From the NCBI GenBank assembly GCA_964350895.1, contig CAYGMG010000026.1:1-36473 (forward strand): DNA of 36,473 nucleotides, in the 5' to 3' direction. Source of the stretch: Pseudomarimonas sp964350895 (lineage in GTDB: Bacteria; Pseudomonadota; Gammaproteobacteria; Xanthomonadales; Xanthomonadaceae). Of this stretch, positions 15,717 through 24,231 are shown piece by piece. The first letter of the stretch is position 1; each line of letters begins with the position of its first letter. The position numbers were made by a program, and so were the translations under genes. The notes below the pieces were generated by a model, which was given only the letters and a program-made list of their open reading frames with translations, did no database searches and was not told the DNA's origin.

Positions 15717-15977
15717 TCATTCGTCCTCGTTGACCGCGTCGTCGCCGGCCTGGTTGGGCGCAGGGCCGAGGCGCACATTGCGCGAAGGCACCACGGTCGA
15801 AATGGCGTGCTTGTAGACCATCTGACTAACCGTGTTGCGCAGCAGCACCACGAACTGGTCGAAGGACTCGACCGTGCCCTGCAGCTTGATGCCGTTGACC
15901 AGATAGATCGACACCGGCACGCGCTCGCGGCGCAGGGCATTGAGGAAGGGGTCCTGCAAGGACTGGCCCTTGGACAT
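15717..15977 (-). CDS. hfq: RNA chaperone Hfq
   Basis: An 86-residue Sm-like protein forming a hexameric ring that pairs small RNAs with mRNAs. The Sm1 and Sm2 motifs are clear: QDPFLNALRRERVPVSIYLVNG, then FDQFVVLLRNTVSQMVYKHAIST. The proximal-face KH pair is K56-H57. The C-terminal tail is short and acidic (VNEDE), unlike the long E. coli tail. ATG 15977 is preceded on its strand by GGAG at a good distance, and the upstream in-frame extension has no homology. It lies between miaA and hflX. Confidence 0.97.
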   Translation of the reverse strand: MSKGQSLQDPFLNALRRERVPVSIYLVNGIKLQGTVESFDQFVVLLRNTVSQMVYKHAISTVVPSRNVRLGPAPNQAGDDAVNEDE

Positions 15978-16140
15978 GCTTGTCTCCAGCTGATGTGTTG
16001 TTGTGGGCGACCTGGTAAGGGGCCGCGGCACCCGAGCGCCTGATTCCCAAATGGGGGGGCGCATCGAGCAAGTCAAGCGCATGGTACACGCGCGCTGCGA
16101 AGGCAAGGAGAGGGCGCCGCCGAACGGACCGGCCGGCCGT

Positions 16141-17067
16141 TCAGACGTAGCCGTTGACCAGCCGGTACAGGCGCCGGTCATCGCCCGGCTCGATCCAGAA
16201 CAGGTCGGGCTCGGAGCGCAGCCAGGTCAGCTGGCGCTTGGCCAGCTGACGGGTAGCGGCGATTCCCGCGGCGATGAAGGCTGCCTCGTCGCCGCCAATG
16301 GCCAGATACGTCCAGGCCTGCCGGTAGCCCACCGCGCGCATCGCCGGCAGCTCCGCATGTAGCCGCGGGTCAGCCATCAGCCCGCGAACCTCGTCGAGAA
16401 ACCCGGCCGCCAGCATGGCGCGAAAGCGCTCGGCGATCCGCGCATGCAGCAGGCCACGGTCGGCGGGCGAGAGGGCCAGCTTGAGCACGGCAAAGCGCCG
16501 TGCGGCAGCGCTGCCCTGCTGCCAGTCGCTGAGCGCGCGCCCGCTGCTGCGGAACACCTCCAGCGCACGCAGCAGGCGCTGGCTGTCGCTGGGCCTGATC
16601 CGTGCAGCCGCCGCAGGATCGACCCTGGCGAGCTCGGCATGCAGATCGGCGTGACCGCGGCTGGCCAGCTCCGCGGTCAATATCTCGCGTATTGCGGGAT
16701 CGCTGTCCGGCATCGGCGACAGGCCATCGATCAGGGCGCGGAAATACAGACCGGTGCCACCGACCAGCAGGGGCACGCTGCCGCGCCGCGCAATCTGCTC
16801 GATCAGCTCGGCCGCCTGTTCGGCAAAGGCCGCCGCCGAATACGTCTCGAAAGGCTCACGGATGTCGATCAGATGATGCGGCACCGCGGCGCGCTCGGCG
16901 GGGCTGGGTTTGGCACTGCCGATATCCAGCCGGCGGTAGACCAGGGCCGAGTCGACGCTGATCACCTCGACCGGCATGCGCTCGGCAAGGGCCAGCGCCG
17001 CTGCGGTCTTGCCCGAGGCGGTGGGGCCCATCAGGGCGATTGCGCGAGGGCGTTGGGCGGTCGGCAT
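16141..17067 (-). CDS. miaA: tRNA dimethylallyltransferase MiaA
   Basis: A 308-residue enzyme that transfers a dimethylallyl group to A37 of tRNAs reading UNN codons, the step before MiaB. The P-loop GPTASGKT is at 14-21, followed by the substrate motif EVISVDSALVYRRLDIGSAKP and LLVGGTGLYFRALIDGL. The C-terminal part contains the tRNA-contact segment RAVGYRQAW and the Lys/Arg-rich RQLAKRQLTWLR. It is the first gene of the miaA-hfq-hflX-hflK-hflC-yjeT cluster and is divergent from tilS across a 59-base spacer. Confidence 0.96.
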   Translation of the reverse strand: MPTAQRPRAIALMGPTASGKTAAALALAERMPVEVISVDSALVYRRLDIGSAKPSPAERAAVPHHLIDIREPFETYSAAAFAEQAAELIEQIARRGSVPLLVGGTGLYFRALIDGLSPMPDSDPAIREILTAELASRGHADLHAELARVDPAAAARIRPSDSQRLLRALEVFRSSGRALSDWQQGSAAARRFAVLKLALSPADRGLLHARIAERFRAMLAAGFLDEVRGLMADPRLHAELPAMRAVGYRQAWTYLAIGGDEAAFIAAGIAATRQLAKRQLTWLRSEPDLFWIEPGDDRRLYRLVNGYV

Positions 17068-17126
17068 GGGGACAAATTAGCAGGCACCCGCTGGTCGCGG
17101 CGCAGCGCAGGCGGCAGGATGCCGAC

Positions 17127-18416
17127 ATGAGCCACCCCGTGCTGCGCGCCCTTGCCTGCCTGCCCGACCTGCCGCTGGCGGTCGGCTTCAGCGGCGGCAT
17201 GGATTCCAGCGTCCTGTTGCACGCGCTGGCCGGGCTTCGCCGCGGACAGGTCCAGGCCGTGCACGTCGATCACGGACTCGATCCGCAGTCGACGCGCTGG
17301 GCCGCGCACTGCCAAAGCCAGGCCGCGAGCTGGGGCGTGCCCTGCCAGATCCTTCGCGTGCAGGTCGACCCGCGCCACCCCGGCGGCCTTGAGGCTGCCG
17401 CGCGCCAGGCGCGCTATCAGGCGATCGCCGAAGTCCTTGGCCCCGACGCCGTCCTGGTCCTCGCCCACCATCTGGAAGATCAGGCCGAAACGGTCCTGCT
17501 TCGACTCTTGCGCCGTGCCGGCCCGCGCGGCCTGGCCGCGATGCGCCGCCGCGCCGCCGCGCCAGGCGGACTGCAGCTGTGGCGGCCCTTGCTCGGACTT
17601 TCGCGCACTGAGCTGGCCGACTACGCAGCGCAGCAGCAGATCGCCCATCTCGACGACCCGATGAATGCCGACTGCCGCTTCGATCGCGTCTGGCTGCGGC
17701 GCCAGGTCCTGCCCCTGCTCGGCCAGCGCTGGCCGGATGCGTCGCTTGCCCTGGCCGATAGCGCCGCCCTGCTGGCCGATGAGGACGATGCCCGGGAGGC
17801 CGACGGTCGACAGGCCCTTGCGGCCTGCCGCGGACTGGACCCGCACACCCTGCTGTTGGCGCCGCTTGCCGCCCAGGCACCGACGCTTCGGCGGCCCCTG
17901 CTGGAGCGCTGGCTGCGTCAGCTCGGCGCGCCCGAAATGCCGGCCGAGCTGCTCCAGCGGCTGGCCAGCGGCCTGCCGAGCCTGCCTGAGCGCGGATTTG
18001 CCAGCCTGCGCTGGGGCGGCTGGCTGGTCGAACGTTACCGGGATGAGCTTCGCGCAGGGCCGGAGGCGAACTGCGAGTTCGACGAGCGCAACTGGGATGG
18101 CCGCGCCGCGCTCGACCTGCCAGGCGGCAGCCTGCAGCTGCTCGGCGCGCGCCAGCTGCCATGGACGGCCAAGATCCGCCTGCGGCTGGGTGGCGAGCGC
18201 CTCCAGCTGCCCGGTCGCCAGCACCAGCATGCACTCAAGGACCAACTGCAGGCGCTTGGCATTCCGCCCTGGGAGCGCCGCGGCCTGCCCCTGTTGTTCG
18301 CCCCGGACGGACAGCTGGCGGCGGCCGGAGACCTGCTCTATTCGGCCACATTCGACCACTGGCTGCGCGAGGCTGGTGCGCGATTGCGCTGGAATCCCGT
18401 TCAGCCCATGGCATAG
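17127..18416 (+). CDS. tilS: tRNA(Ile)-lysidine synthase TilS
   Basis: A 429-residue enzyme that converts C34 of tRNA-Ile(CAU) to lysidine using ATP and lysine. The N-terminal PP-loop is SGGMDSS at 22-28, with VHVDHGLDPQS and LAHHLEDQAETVLLRLLRRAG typical of TilS. The middle TilS substrate-binding domain (about 245-310) and the C-terminal domain (about 345-420) are present, so it is the full-length type. ATG 17127, with an AGGA about 10 bases upstream, is chosen over the longer open frame from 17040, which overlaps miaA. In E. coli tilS is linked to accA/dnaE; here it sits between miaA and pyrH. Confidence 0.94.
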   Translation: MSHPVLRALACLPDLPLAVGFSGGMDSSVLLHALAGLRRGQVQAVHVDHGLDPQSTRWAAHCQSQAASWGVPCQILRVQVDPRHPGGLEAAARQARYQAIAEVLGPDAVLVLAHHLEDQAETVLLRLLRRAGPRGLAAMRRRAAAPGGLQLWRPLLGLSRTELADYAAQQQIAHLDDPMNADCRFDRVWLRRQVLPLLGQRWPDASLALADSAALLADEDDAREADGRQALAACRGLDPHTLLLAPLAAQAPTLRRPLLERWLRQLGAPEMPAELLQRLASGLPSLPERGFASLRWGGWLVERYRDELRAGPEANCEFDERNWDGRAALDLPGGSLQLLGARQLPWTAKIRLRLGGERLQLPGRQHQHALKDQLQALGIPPWERRGLPLLFAPDGQLAAAGDLLYSATFDHWLREAGARLRWNPVQPMA

Positions 18417-18449
18417 GGCGCAGCCAAGCTGCCGCGGCGGCGCCAACGC

Positions 18450-18481
18450 CCGCAATCGCCCCGCAATCGCCCGCATCGCAG
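18450..18481. repeat. 11-bp tandem repeat, about 2.8 copies
   Basis: CCGCAATCGCC occurs at 18450-18460 and directly again at 18461-18471, followed by a degenerate third copy. It lies in the 189-base tilS-pyrH spacer, about 65 bases upstream of the predicted pyrH -35. Function unknown. Confidence 0.6.
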
Positions 18482-18546
18482 CACGCCAGCACGCCGCCGC
18501 AGAGCGCGTTTCTTGCGCCCGATTCCGCATACTGGGGCCCGGCACT

Positions 18547-18575
18547 CTGACCTGCGCCTTGCGAACGGCTAGAAT
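18547..18575 (+). promoter_or_regulatory. Sigma70 promoter for pyrH
   Basis: A -35-like CTGACC (18547-18552) is followed after 17 bases by the -10 TAGAAT (18570-18575). The predicted transcript would start near 18582 and have a leader of about 25 bases before the GTG of pyrH. This is the best-formed promoter I see in the window. Confidence 0.55.
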
Positions 18576-18605
18576 GCTGCGGTTTTGTCTGCCCGGATTC
18601 GCCCA

Positions 18606-19337
18606 GTGAGCACCCCAGCCCTGAAGTACCGACGTATCCTGCTCAAGCTGAGCGGTGAGGCCCTGATGGGCCGTGAGGACTACGGCATCGACCCCGAAGT
18701 CCTGTTCCGCCTGGCCCGCGAGATCCAGGAGGTGAACCGCGCCGGCGTCCAGGTCGGCGTCGTGATCGGCGGCGGCAACATCTTCCGCGGCGCGGGCCTT
18801 GCCGCTGCCGGCATGGACCGGGTCACCGGCGACCACATGGGCATGCTGGCCACGGTGATGAACGCGCTGGCCATGCAGGACGCGCTGGAGAAGATCGGCT
18901 CCTACGCGCGGACCATGAGCGCGCTGAAGATCAACGAGATCTGCGAGGACTACATCCGCCGCCGCGCCATCCGCCACCTGGAGAAGGGGCGCATCGCGAT
19001 CTTCGCCGCCGGCACCGGCAACCCGTTCTTCACCACTGACTCCGCCGCTGCGCTGCGCGCGGTCGAGGTCGGCGCCGACCTGATGCTCAAGGCGACCAAG
19101 GTCGATGGGGTCTACGACAAGGACCCGAAGAAGCACGACGATGCCAAGCGCTACGAGGACCTCACCTATGACGAGGTGATCACCCGCGACCTCAAGGTCA
19201 TGGACACCGCGGCGATCGCGCTGTGCCGCGACTACGATATACCCCTGCGCATCTACGACATGTCCCGGGACGGCGATCTGATGCGCATCGTCCAGGGCGA
19301 AACGATCGGCACCCTGGTCCACGGCAAGCGCCGCTGA
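18606..19337 (+). CDS. pyrH: UMP kinase PyrH
   Basis: A 243-residue bacterial UMP kinase (amino-acid kinase fold) making UDP from UMP and ATP for nucleotide synthesis. Typical segments are RRILLKLSGEALMG, VGVVIGGGNIFRGAG, FAAGTGNPFFTTDSAA and LKATKVDGVYDKDPKK. It acts as a cytoplasmic hexamer, with GTP as activator and UTP as inhibitor in the family. GTG 18606 is the preferred start (MSTPALKYRRIL); a TTG seven codons upstream at 18585 lies almost on the predicted transcription start and is unlikely. rpsB and tsf, which usually precede pyrH, are absent; tilS is upstream instead. Confidence 0.95.
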   Translation: MSTPALKYRRILLKLSGEALMGREDYGIDPEVLFRLAREIQEVNRAGVQVGVVIGGGNIFRGAGLAAAGMDRVTGDHMGMLATVMNALAMQDALEKIGSYARTMSALKINEICEDYIRRRAIRHLEKGRIAIFAAGTGNPFFTTDSAAALRAVEVGADLMLKATKVDGVYDKDPKKHDDAKRYEDLTYDEVITRDLKVMDTAAIALCRDYDIPLRIYDMSRDGDLMRIVQGETIGTLVHGKRR

Positions 19338-19372
19338 CCCTGCTGGCCGACCGCAGCCCGTATCATCAAGCC

Positions 19373-19447
19373 CCGGCCGCCAACCCGCGGCCGGACAACG
19401 GCAGCCAGAATGGCTGCGCTGCGGATCGACCGCCACGGCGGCGATCC
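19373..19447. promoter_or_regulatory. Three tandem stem-loops in the pyrH-frr spacer
   Basis: Within the 220-base gap between pyrH and frr lie three adjacent hairpins. CCGGCCGC (19373-19380) pairs with GCGGCCGG (19387-19394). GCAGCCA (19401-19407) pairs with TGGCTGC (19411-19417). GGATCG-A-CCGCC (19423-19434) pairs with GGCGG-CGATCC (19437-19447), with one bulged base and a tight loop. No T-run follows, so they are not classic intrinsic terminators; a structured leader of frr or an mRNA-stabilising element is possible. A -10-like TATCAT at 19361-19366 precedes them. Confidence 0.4.
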
Positions 19448-19557
19448 ACGCCTCGCACTGCGGACCGGTTGCCCGGCCCGCGACGGGAACCGCGCCCGGA
19501 TACGGCGCGCTTCCCGGACCCACAAGCAATGACCTCCAGGCACCCACGGAGCTGGCC

Positions 19558-20115
19558 ATGATCAACGACATCAAGAAAGACGCCGAAACCCGCATGAGCA
19601 AGAGCGTCGACGCGCTGCGCCATGACCTGACCAAGCTGCGCACCGGGCGCGCCAGCACTGCCCTGGTCGACGGACTCAAGGTCAACTACTACGGTTCCGA
19701 CGTGCCACTCTCCCAGGTCGCCAGCGTGGCGATCTCCGATGCCCGCACCCTGGCCATCACGCCGTGGGAAAAGAACATGGTCGCCGCGGTGGAGAAGGCA
19801 ATCTTCGCCTCCGACCTCGGCCTGACCCCGAACACCGCCGGGCAGATGATCCGCATCAACCTGCCGCCGCTGACCGAAGAGCGCCGCAAGGAGCTGTCCA
19901 AGCACGTCTCCCACGAAGGCGAGAACGCCAAGGTCGCAGTGCGCAACATCCGTCGCGATGCCATGCACCAGATCAAGGAACTGCTCAAGTCCAAGCAGAT
20001 CACCGAAGACGAGGAGCGCAAGGCCGAGGACGAGATCCAGAAGCTGACGGACAAGTTCGTCAAGGACGTCGACGGCGTGGTCAAGGACAAGGAAACCGAG
20101 CTGATGGCGGTCTGA
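19558..20115 (+). CDS. frr: Ribosome recycling factor
   Basis: A 185-residue RRF of the usual length. It starts MINDIKKDAETRMSKSVDAL and contains KLRTGRAST, ITPWEKNMVAAVEKAI and LPPLTEERRKELSK, all family hallmarks. RRF with EF-G splits the post-termination ribosome. The protein is a three-helix bundle plus a small alpha/beta domain, which fits the sequence. It is separated from pyrH by 220 bases with strong hairpins, and its stop is 9 bases before the GTG of uppS. Confidence 0.97.
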   Translation: MINDIKKDAETRMSKSVDALRHDLTKLRTGRASTALVDGLKVNYYGSDVPLSQVASVAISDARTLAITPWEKNMVAAVEKAIFASDLGLTPNTAGQMIRINLPPLTEERRKELSKHVSHEGENAKVAVRNIRRDAMHQIKELLKSKQITEDEERKAEDEIQKLTDKFVKDVDGVVKDKETELMAV

Positions 20116-20124
20116 GGCCGCACC

Positions 20125-20871
20125 GTGAGCGAGCCATCGGCCGCGGCCCTGCCGCGGCACATCGCCATCGTCATGGACGGCAACGGCCGCTGGGCCAGGT
20201 CGCGAGCGCGGCCGCGCACGATCGGCCATCGCGCTGGCGCCCGCGCGGTGAACCGCTGCATCGATTGGTGCCTGGGCCGCGGGATCGAGGCGCTGACCCT
20301 GTTCGCTTTCTCTTCGGAGAACTGGCGCCGTCCGGAAGAGGAAGTCGGCGCCCTGATGCAGCTGTTCATGCGGGCACTGGATCGCGAAGTCGATGAGCTC
20401 GCGAGGCGCTCGGTGCGTCTGCGCTTCATCGGTGAACGCGGCGCCTTTTCCGCCGACCTGCAGACCCGGATGCAGCGCGCGGAGGACGCGACCCGCGCCG
20501 GCCAGCGCCTGCAGCTGTCGATTGCGGCCAGCTATGGCGGCCGCTGGGACATCGCCCAGGCAGCGCGTTCCCTGGCCGCCGATGTCGCTGCCGGCAGGCT
20601 GGCCCCGGAGCAGATCGACGAAGCGGCGCTCGGCGCGCGGATCAGCCTTGCCGAGCTTGCCGAGCCTGACCTTTTCATCCGCACCGGCGGTGATCGGCGA
20701 ATCAGCAATTTCTTGCTCTGGCAGCTCGCCTATTGCGAACTGCATTTCACCCCGGTGCTCTGGCCGGACGTCGATGCCAACGTGCTGGACATCGCCCTGG
20801 AGGATTTCCGGCAGCGCGAACGGCGCTTCGGGATGACTTCCGAGCAGCTGTCCGAGGAAGCCCGGGCATGA
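20125..20871 (+). CDS. uppS: Undecaprenyl diphosphate synthase
   Basis: A 248-residue cis-prenyltransferase that extends farnesyl diphosphate with isopentenyl units to C55-PP, the lipid carrier for peptidoglycan and O-antigen. The catalytic Asp is D18 in IAIVMDGNGRWA. Other hallmarks are the TLFAFSSENWRRP segment and the C-terminal EPDLFIRTGGDRRISNFLLWQ. The start is GTG 20125, giving a normal N-terminus. The ATG of cdsA overlaps its stop (ATGA). It opens the envelope-biogenesis run of the operon. Confidence 0.96.
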   Translation: MSEPSAAALPRHIAIVMDGNGRWARSRARPRTIGHRAGARAVNRCIDWCLGRGIEALTLFAFSSENWRRPEEEVGALMQLFMRALDREVDELARRSVRLRFIGERGAFSADLQTRMQRAEDATRAGQRLQLSIAASYGGRWDIAQAARSLAADVAAGRLAPEQIDEAALGARISLAELAEPDLFIRTGGDRRISNFLLWQLAYCELHFTPVLWPDVDANVLDIALEDFRQRERRFGMTSEQLSEEARA

Positions 20872-21683
20872 AGCAGCGCGTCCTCACCGCGGTATTCCTG
20901 CTGCCGCTGGCGATCGCCGCCGTGCTCTGGCTGCCGACCGGCTGGTTCATGGCCATCGTCGCCGCCATCCTGCTGGTCGGGATGTGGGAGTGGTCGCGGC
21001 TGACCGGCTTTCCCAAGCCGCACCAGCGCGCCATGGTCCTGCTGCTGCACGCGGCGGCCATGGCCCTGCTCGCGCGCTTTGCCTGGCCGGACAGCTTCGC
21101 CAGCGTGGTCGCCGTCGGCGTGCTGTGGTGGCTGCTGGCCAGCGCCTGGCTGACCCGCACCCAGATCGCCCACGACGCCAACCGCGGCAACGCCCTGCTC
21201 AAGATGAGCGCCGGCCTGCTGATGGCGGTACCAGCCTGGGCCGGCGCCGCGATGCTCCATGGTGATGGCGAGTTCGGCCCGCGCTGGCTGCTCTACGCCC
21301 TGTTCCTGGTCTGGGCCGCGGACACGTTTGCCTATTTCGTCGGCAGCCGGATCGGCGGGCGCAAGCTGGCCCCGTCGATCAGCCCGGGCAAGACCTGGGC
21401 CGGCTTCTTCGGCGGGTTGGGCGGCGTGCTGCTGGTCGCCCTGGTAGCCATCCCGCTGCTCGGGCTCGACTACTCCTACGCCGGGCCGATGCTGCTTTTG
21501 GCTCTGGTCACCGGCATCGCCTCGGTAATCGGCGACCTGTTCGAGAGCCTGATCAAGCGCCACAGCGGTGCCAAGGACTCGGGCGACCTGATCCCCGGCC
21601 ATGGCGGCGTCATGGATCGCGTGGACAGCCTGCTCGCTGCCCTGCCCGTATTTGCCCTCGGCAAGCTCTGGCTGGGCCTGTGA
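20868..21683 (+). CDS. cdsA: Phosphatidate cytidylyltransferase CdsA
   Basis: A 271-residue integral membrane enzyme making CDP-diacylglycerol from phosphatidic acid and CTP, the precursor of all phospholipids. About eight hydrophobic helices are visible. The CDP-diglyceride synthase signature lies near the C-terminus: KR followed by KDSGDLIPGHGGVMDRVDS (236-254), whose Asp residues bind metal. ATG 20868 overlaps the uppS stop by 4 bases; the frame open upstream to 20733 lies inside uppS and is not used. The dxr GTG overlaps its own stop (GTGA). Confidence 0.96.
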   Translation: MKQRVLTAVFLLPLAIAAVLWLPTGWFMAIVAAILLVGMWEWSRLTGFPKPHQRAMVLLLHAAAMALLARFAWPDSFASVVAVGVLWWLLASAWLTRTQIAHDANRGNALLKMSAGLLMAVPAWAGAAMLHGDGEFGPRWLLYALFLVWAADTFAYFVGSRIGGRKLAPSISPGKTWAGFFGGLGGVLLVALVAIPLLGLDYSYAGPMLLLALVTGIASVIGDLFESLIKRHSGAKDSGDLIPGHGGVMDRVDSLLAALPVFALGKLWLGL

Positions 21684-22879
21684 TCCGGATTGCGGTCCTA
21701 GGCGCCACCGGCTCGATCGGCAGCAGCGCGCTCGACGTCATCGCCCGCCACCCGGAGCGCTACCGGGTCAGCGTGCTGAGCGCCGGCAGCCAGGTAGCGG
21801 CCCTGCTCGACCTCTGCCGGCAGCACCGCCCCCAGCACGCCGTGGTCGCCGACCCCACCGGCTTCGCTGCGCTGCGCGACGGGCTTGCACAAGCGGGCCT
21901 GACAACCGTCGCGCACGCAGGGCACGAGGCGCTGGCCCAGCTCGCAGCCAGCGAGGCCGATACGGTCATCGCGGCAATCGTCGGCGCCGCCGGCGTGCCC
22001 TCGGTGCTGGCCGCGGCCGAGGCCGGACGGCGCATCCTGCTCGCCAACAAGGAGGCGATCGTGGTCGCCGGCGACCTGGTGCGCAAAGCGCTCGCCGACA
22101 GCGGCGGCACCTTGCTGCCGGTCGATTCCGAGCACAATGCGCTGTTCCAGTGCCTGCCGCAGCCGGCCGACCAGGCCGGTGCGCACCCGGCGATCCGGCG
22201 CATGGTGCTGACCGCCAGCGGCGGGCCGTTCCGCGGGCGCTCACGTGACAGCCTGATAGATATCAGCCCGGAGCAGGCCTGTGCCCACCCAAACTGGTCG
22301 ATGGGCCGAAAGATCTCGGTCGATTCGGCCACCCTGATCAACAAGGGCCTGGAAGTGATCGAGGCGCACTGGCTGTTCGGCATGCCGGCCGAGCGCATCG
22401 AGGTGCTGGTGCATCCGCAGAGCCTGGTGCACTCCCTGGTCGACTATGTGGACGGATCGACCCTGGCCCAGCTCGGTCTGCCCGACATGCGCACTGCGCT
22501 GGCCTACGGCCTTGCCTGGCCGGAGCGGATCGATGCCGGAGTCGGCCTGCTCGACCTGCTGGCCGCCGGACGCCTCGACTTCGAGGCGCCGGACCTTGTC
22601 GCCTTTCCCGCTCTGAGTCATGCCTTTTCGGCCTTGCGCGCCGGAATCGGCGCCACCACCGTGCTCAACGCCGCCAATGAAATAGCGGTTTCAGCCTTCC
22701 TTCAGCGCCAACTGGGTTTCCTCGACATCGCGGACTGCCTTGCCGACATGCTCGAGCAGATCGATTGCCCGCCCGGCGAGACCCTCGCCGAGCGCCTTGA
22801 TCTTGACGCCCGTACCCGCCGGGCCGCGGCAAACTGGATCGCCGGCCATCGCGGCGCACAACGCAGGACAGCGACATGA
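21680..22879 (+). CDS. dxr: 1-deoxy-D-xylulose 5-phosphate reductoisomerase
   Basis: A 399-residue enzyme of the MEP isoprenoid pathway, converting DXP to MEP with NADPH; this pathway feeds UppS. The nucleotide-binding motif GATGSIG is at 8-14. The metal/substrate motif VDSEHNALFQCL, the ASGGPFRG loop and NWSMGRKISVDSATLINKGLE are intact. The start is GTG 21680 within a GTGA overlap with cdsA, and its stop overlaps the rseP ATG. No defects are seen. Confidence 0.96.
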   Translation: MIRIAVLGATGSIGSSALDVIARHPERYRVSVLSAGSQVAALLDLCRQHRPQHAVVADPTGFAALRDGLAQAGLTTVAHAGHEALAQLAASEADTVIAAIVGAAGVPSVLAAAEAGRRILLANKEAIVVAGDLVRKALADSGGTLLPVDSEHNALFQCLPQPADQAGAHPAIRRMVLTASGGPFRGRSRDSLIDISPEQACAHPNWSMGRKISVDSATLINKGLEVIEAHWLFGMPAERIEVLVHPQSLVHSLVDYVDGSTLAQLGLPDMRTALAYGLAWPERIDAGVGLLDLLAAGRLDFEAPDLVAFPALSHAFSALRAGIGATTVLNAANEIAVSAFLQRQLGFLDIADCLADMLEQIDCPPGETLAERLDLDARTRRAAANWIAGHRGAQRRTAT

Positions 22880-24231
22880 CGGAGTTCTTTGGATCGGTAT
22901 GGTGGCTGCTGGTCAGCCTCGGCGTACTGGTCACCTTCCACGAGTTCGGCCACTACTGGGTGGCGCGGCGCTGCGGGGTCAAGGTGCTGCGCTTCTCGGT
23001 CGGCTTCGGCGCGCCGCTGTGGAAGCGGATCGGCAAGGACGGCACCGAGTGGGTGGTCGCCGCCCTGCCGCTCGGCGGCTACGTCAAGATGCTCGACGAG
23101 CGCGAGGGCGACGTGCCCCGCCAGGAGCTGGATCAGGCCTTCACCCGCAAGACCGTCGGCCAGCGCTTTGCCATCGTCGCCGCCGGCCCGCTGTTCAACC
23201 TGATCCTGGCGATCTTCCTGCTCTGGGTGATGTTCCTGGTCGGCAAGGGCGACTACGCGCCGATCGTCGGACGGACCAGCGACACCGCGGCCGCGGCCGG
23301 GCTGCAGCTCGGTGACCGCCTGCTGCGCATCGACGGCGAGGAAGTGCCCACCTGGACCCATGCCGGCATGGCCCTGACCACGGCGGTGATGGACCGTCGC
23401 GCGGTGCAGCTGGAGGTCGAGCGCGACGGCGGGACCCGCTCCCTGACCCTTGATCTGTCGCGGATCGATCGCGACATCGACGAAAGCCAGGCGATGCGCC
23501 GGATCGGCCTGATTCCGCAGCAGCTACTCCTGCCGGCCATGGTCGGCGACGTGCTGGAGGGCGGCGCAGCGCAGCAGGCCGGGCTCCGGGCGGGCGACCG
23601 CATCCTCGCCGTGGACGGCAGGGATGTCGGCTATTTCGACGACATATCACTGATTTTGAGCGATCTTCCCCCAGAAGGCGGCAGCGTCTCGGTGCTCTAC
23701 GAGCGCCAGGGCCAGCGACTCGACAGCACCCTGACGCCGACCTGGTCGCCCGCCGAGAGCGGTGACGGCGGCCGCTGGATGCTGGGCATCCAGGCCGAGC
23801 GCACGGAAGCCCCGCATGACGCGATCCTGCGCCACGGCCCGATCGATGCGGTCGGCGCGGCGCTCAAGGAGACCTGGCGACTGACCGGAGCGACCCTCGG
23901 CATGCTCTACCGGATGGTCACCGGCGTGGCTTCGCTGCAGAACCTGTCCGGCCCGATTTCGATCGCCCAGTACGCCAATGCCTCGGCCGATATGGGCGCT
24001 GCCTGGTTCTTTTTCTTCCTCGCCGTGCTCTCGCTCAGCCTGTGCATCATGAACCTTCTGCCCATCCCGATCTTGGACGGGGGTCACCTGCTGTATTACC
24101 TTATCGAGATGATAAAGGGCAGCCCGGTGAGCGAGAGGATGCTCGTCGCCGGGCAATACGTCGGCCTGGCTTTCCTTGCCGGGCTGATGGGCTTGGCCTT
24201 CTATAACGATATTGCGCGCCTCGTGGGCTAG
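22876..24231 (+). CDS. rseP: Site-2 intramembrane zinc protease RseP
   Basis: A 451-residue inner-membrane metalloprotease. The zinc motif HEFGH (H22, E23, H26) lies in the first helix, and the third ligand D401 is in PIPILDGGHLL. Two PDZ domains occupy the periplasmic middle part (about 115-310). RseP makes the second, intramembrane cut in the anti-sigma-E factor after the DegS-type protease (encoded at 3717), and also clears signal peptides. It is coupled to dxr by an ATGA overlap. Its TAG stop lies in the loop of a hairpin followed by a T-rich tract. Confidence 0.95.
   Translation: MTEFFGSVWWLLVSLGVLVTFHEFGHYWVARRCGVKVLRFSVGFGAPLWKRIGKDGTEWVVAALPLGGYVKMLDEREGDVPRQELDQAFTRKTVGQRFAIVAAGPLFNLILAIFLLWVMFLVGKGDYAPIVGRTSDTAAAAGLQLGDRLLRIDGEEVPTWTHAGMALTTAVMDRRAVQLEVERDGGTRSLTLDLSRIDRDIDESQAMRRIGLIPQQLLLPAMVGDVLEGGAAQQAGLRAGDRILAVDGRDVGYFDDISLILSDLPPEGGSVSVLYERQGQRLDSTLTPTWSPAESGDGGRWMLGIQAERTEAPHDAILRHGPIDAVGAALKETWRLTGATLGMLYRMVTGVASLQNLSGPISIAQYANASADMGAAWFFFFLAVLSLSLCIMNLLPIPILDGGHLLYYLIEMIKGSPVSERMLVAGQYVGLAFLAGLMGLAFYNDIARLVG

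Noticed and set aside
16048..16076. TTGACT (minus strand, 16076-16071) as an hfq promoter
   Set aside because: The -35 is good, but the -10 position reads CATTTG, next to a run of seven C, so I did not list it.
18585..18605. Upstream TTG start for pyrH
   Set aside because: It coincides with the predicted transcription start and adds residues absent from the family; GTG 18606 fits better.
17031..19685. An 884-codon minus-strand open frame
   Set aside because: Antisense to tilS and pyrH, and low-complexity translation.
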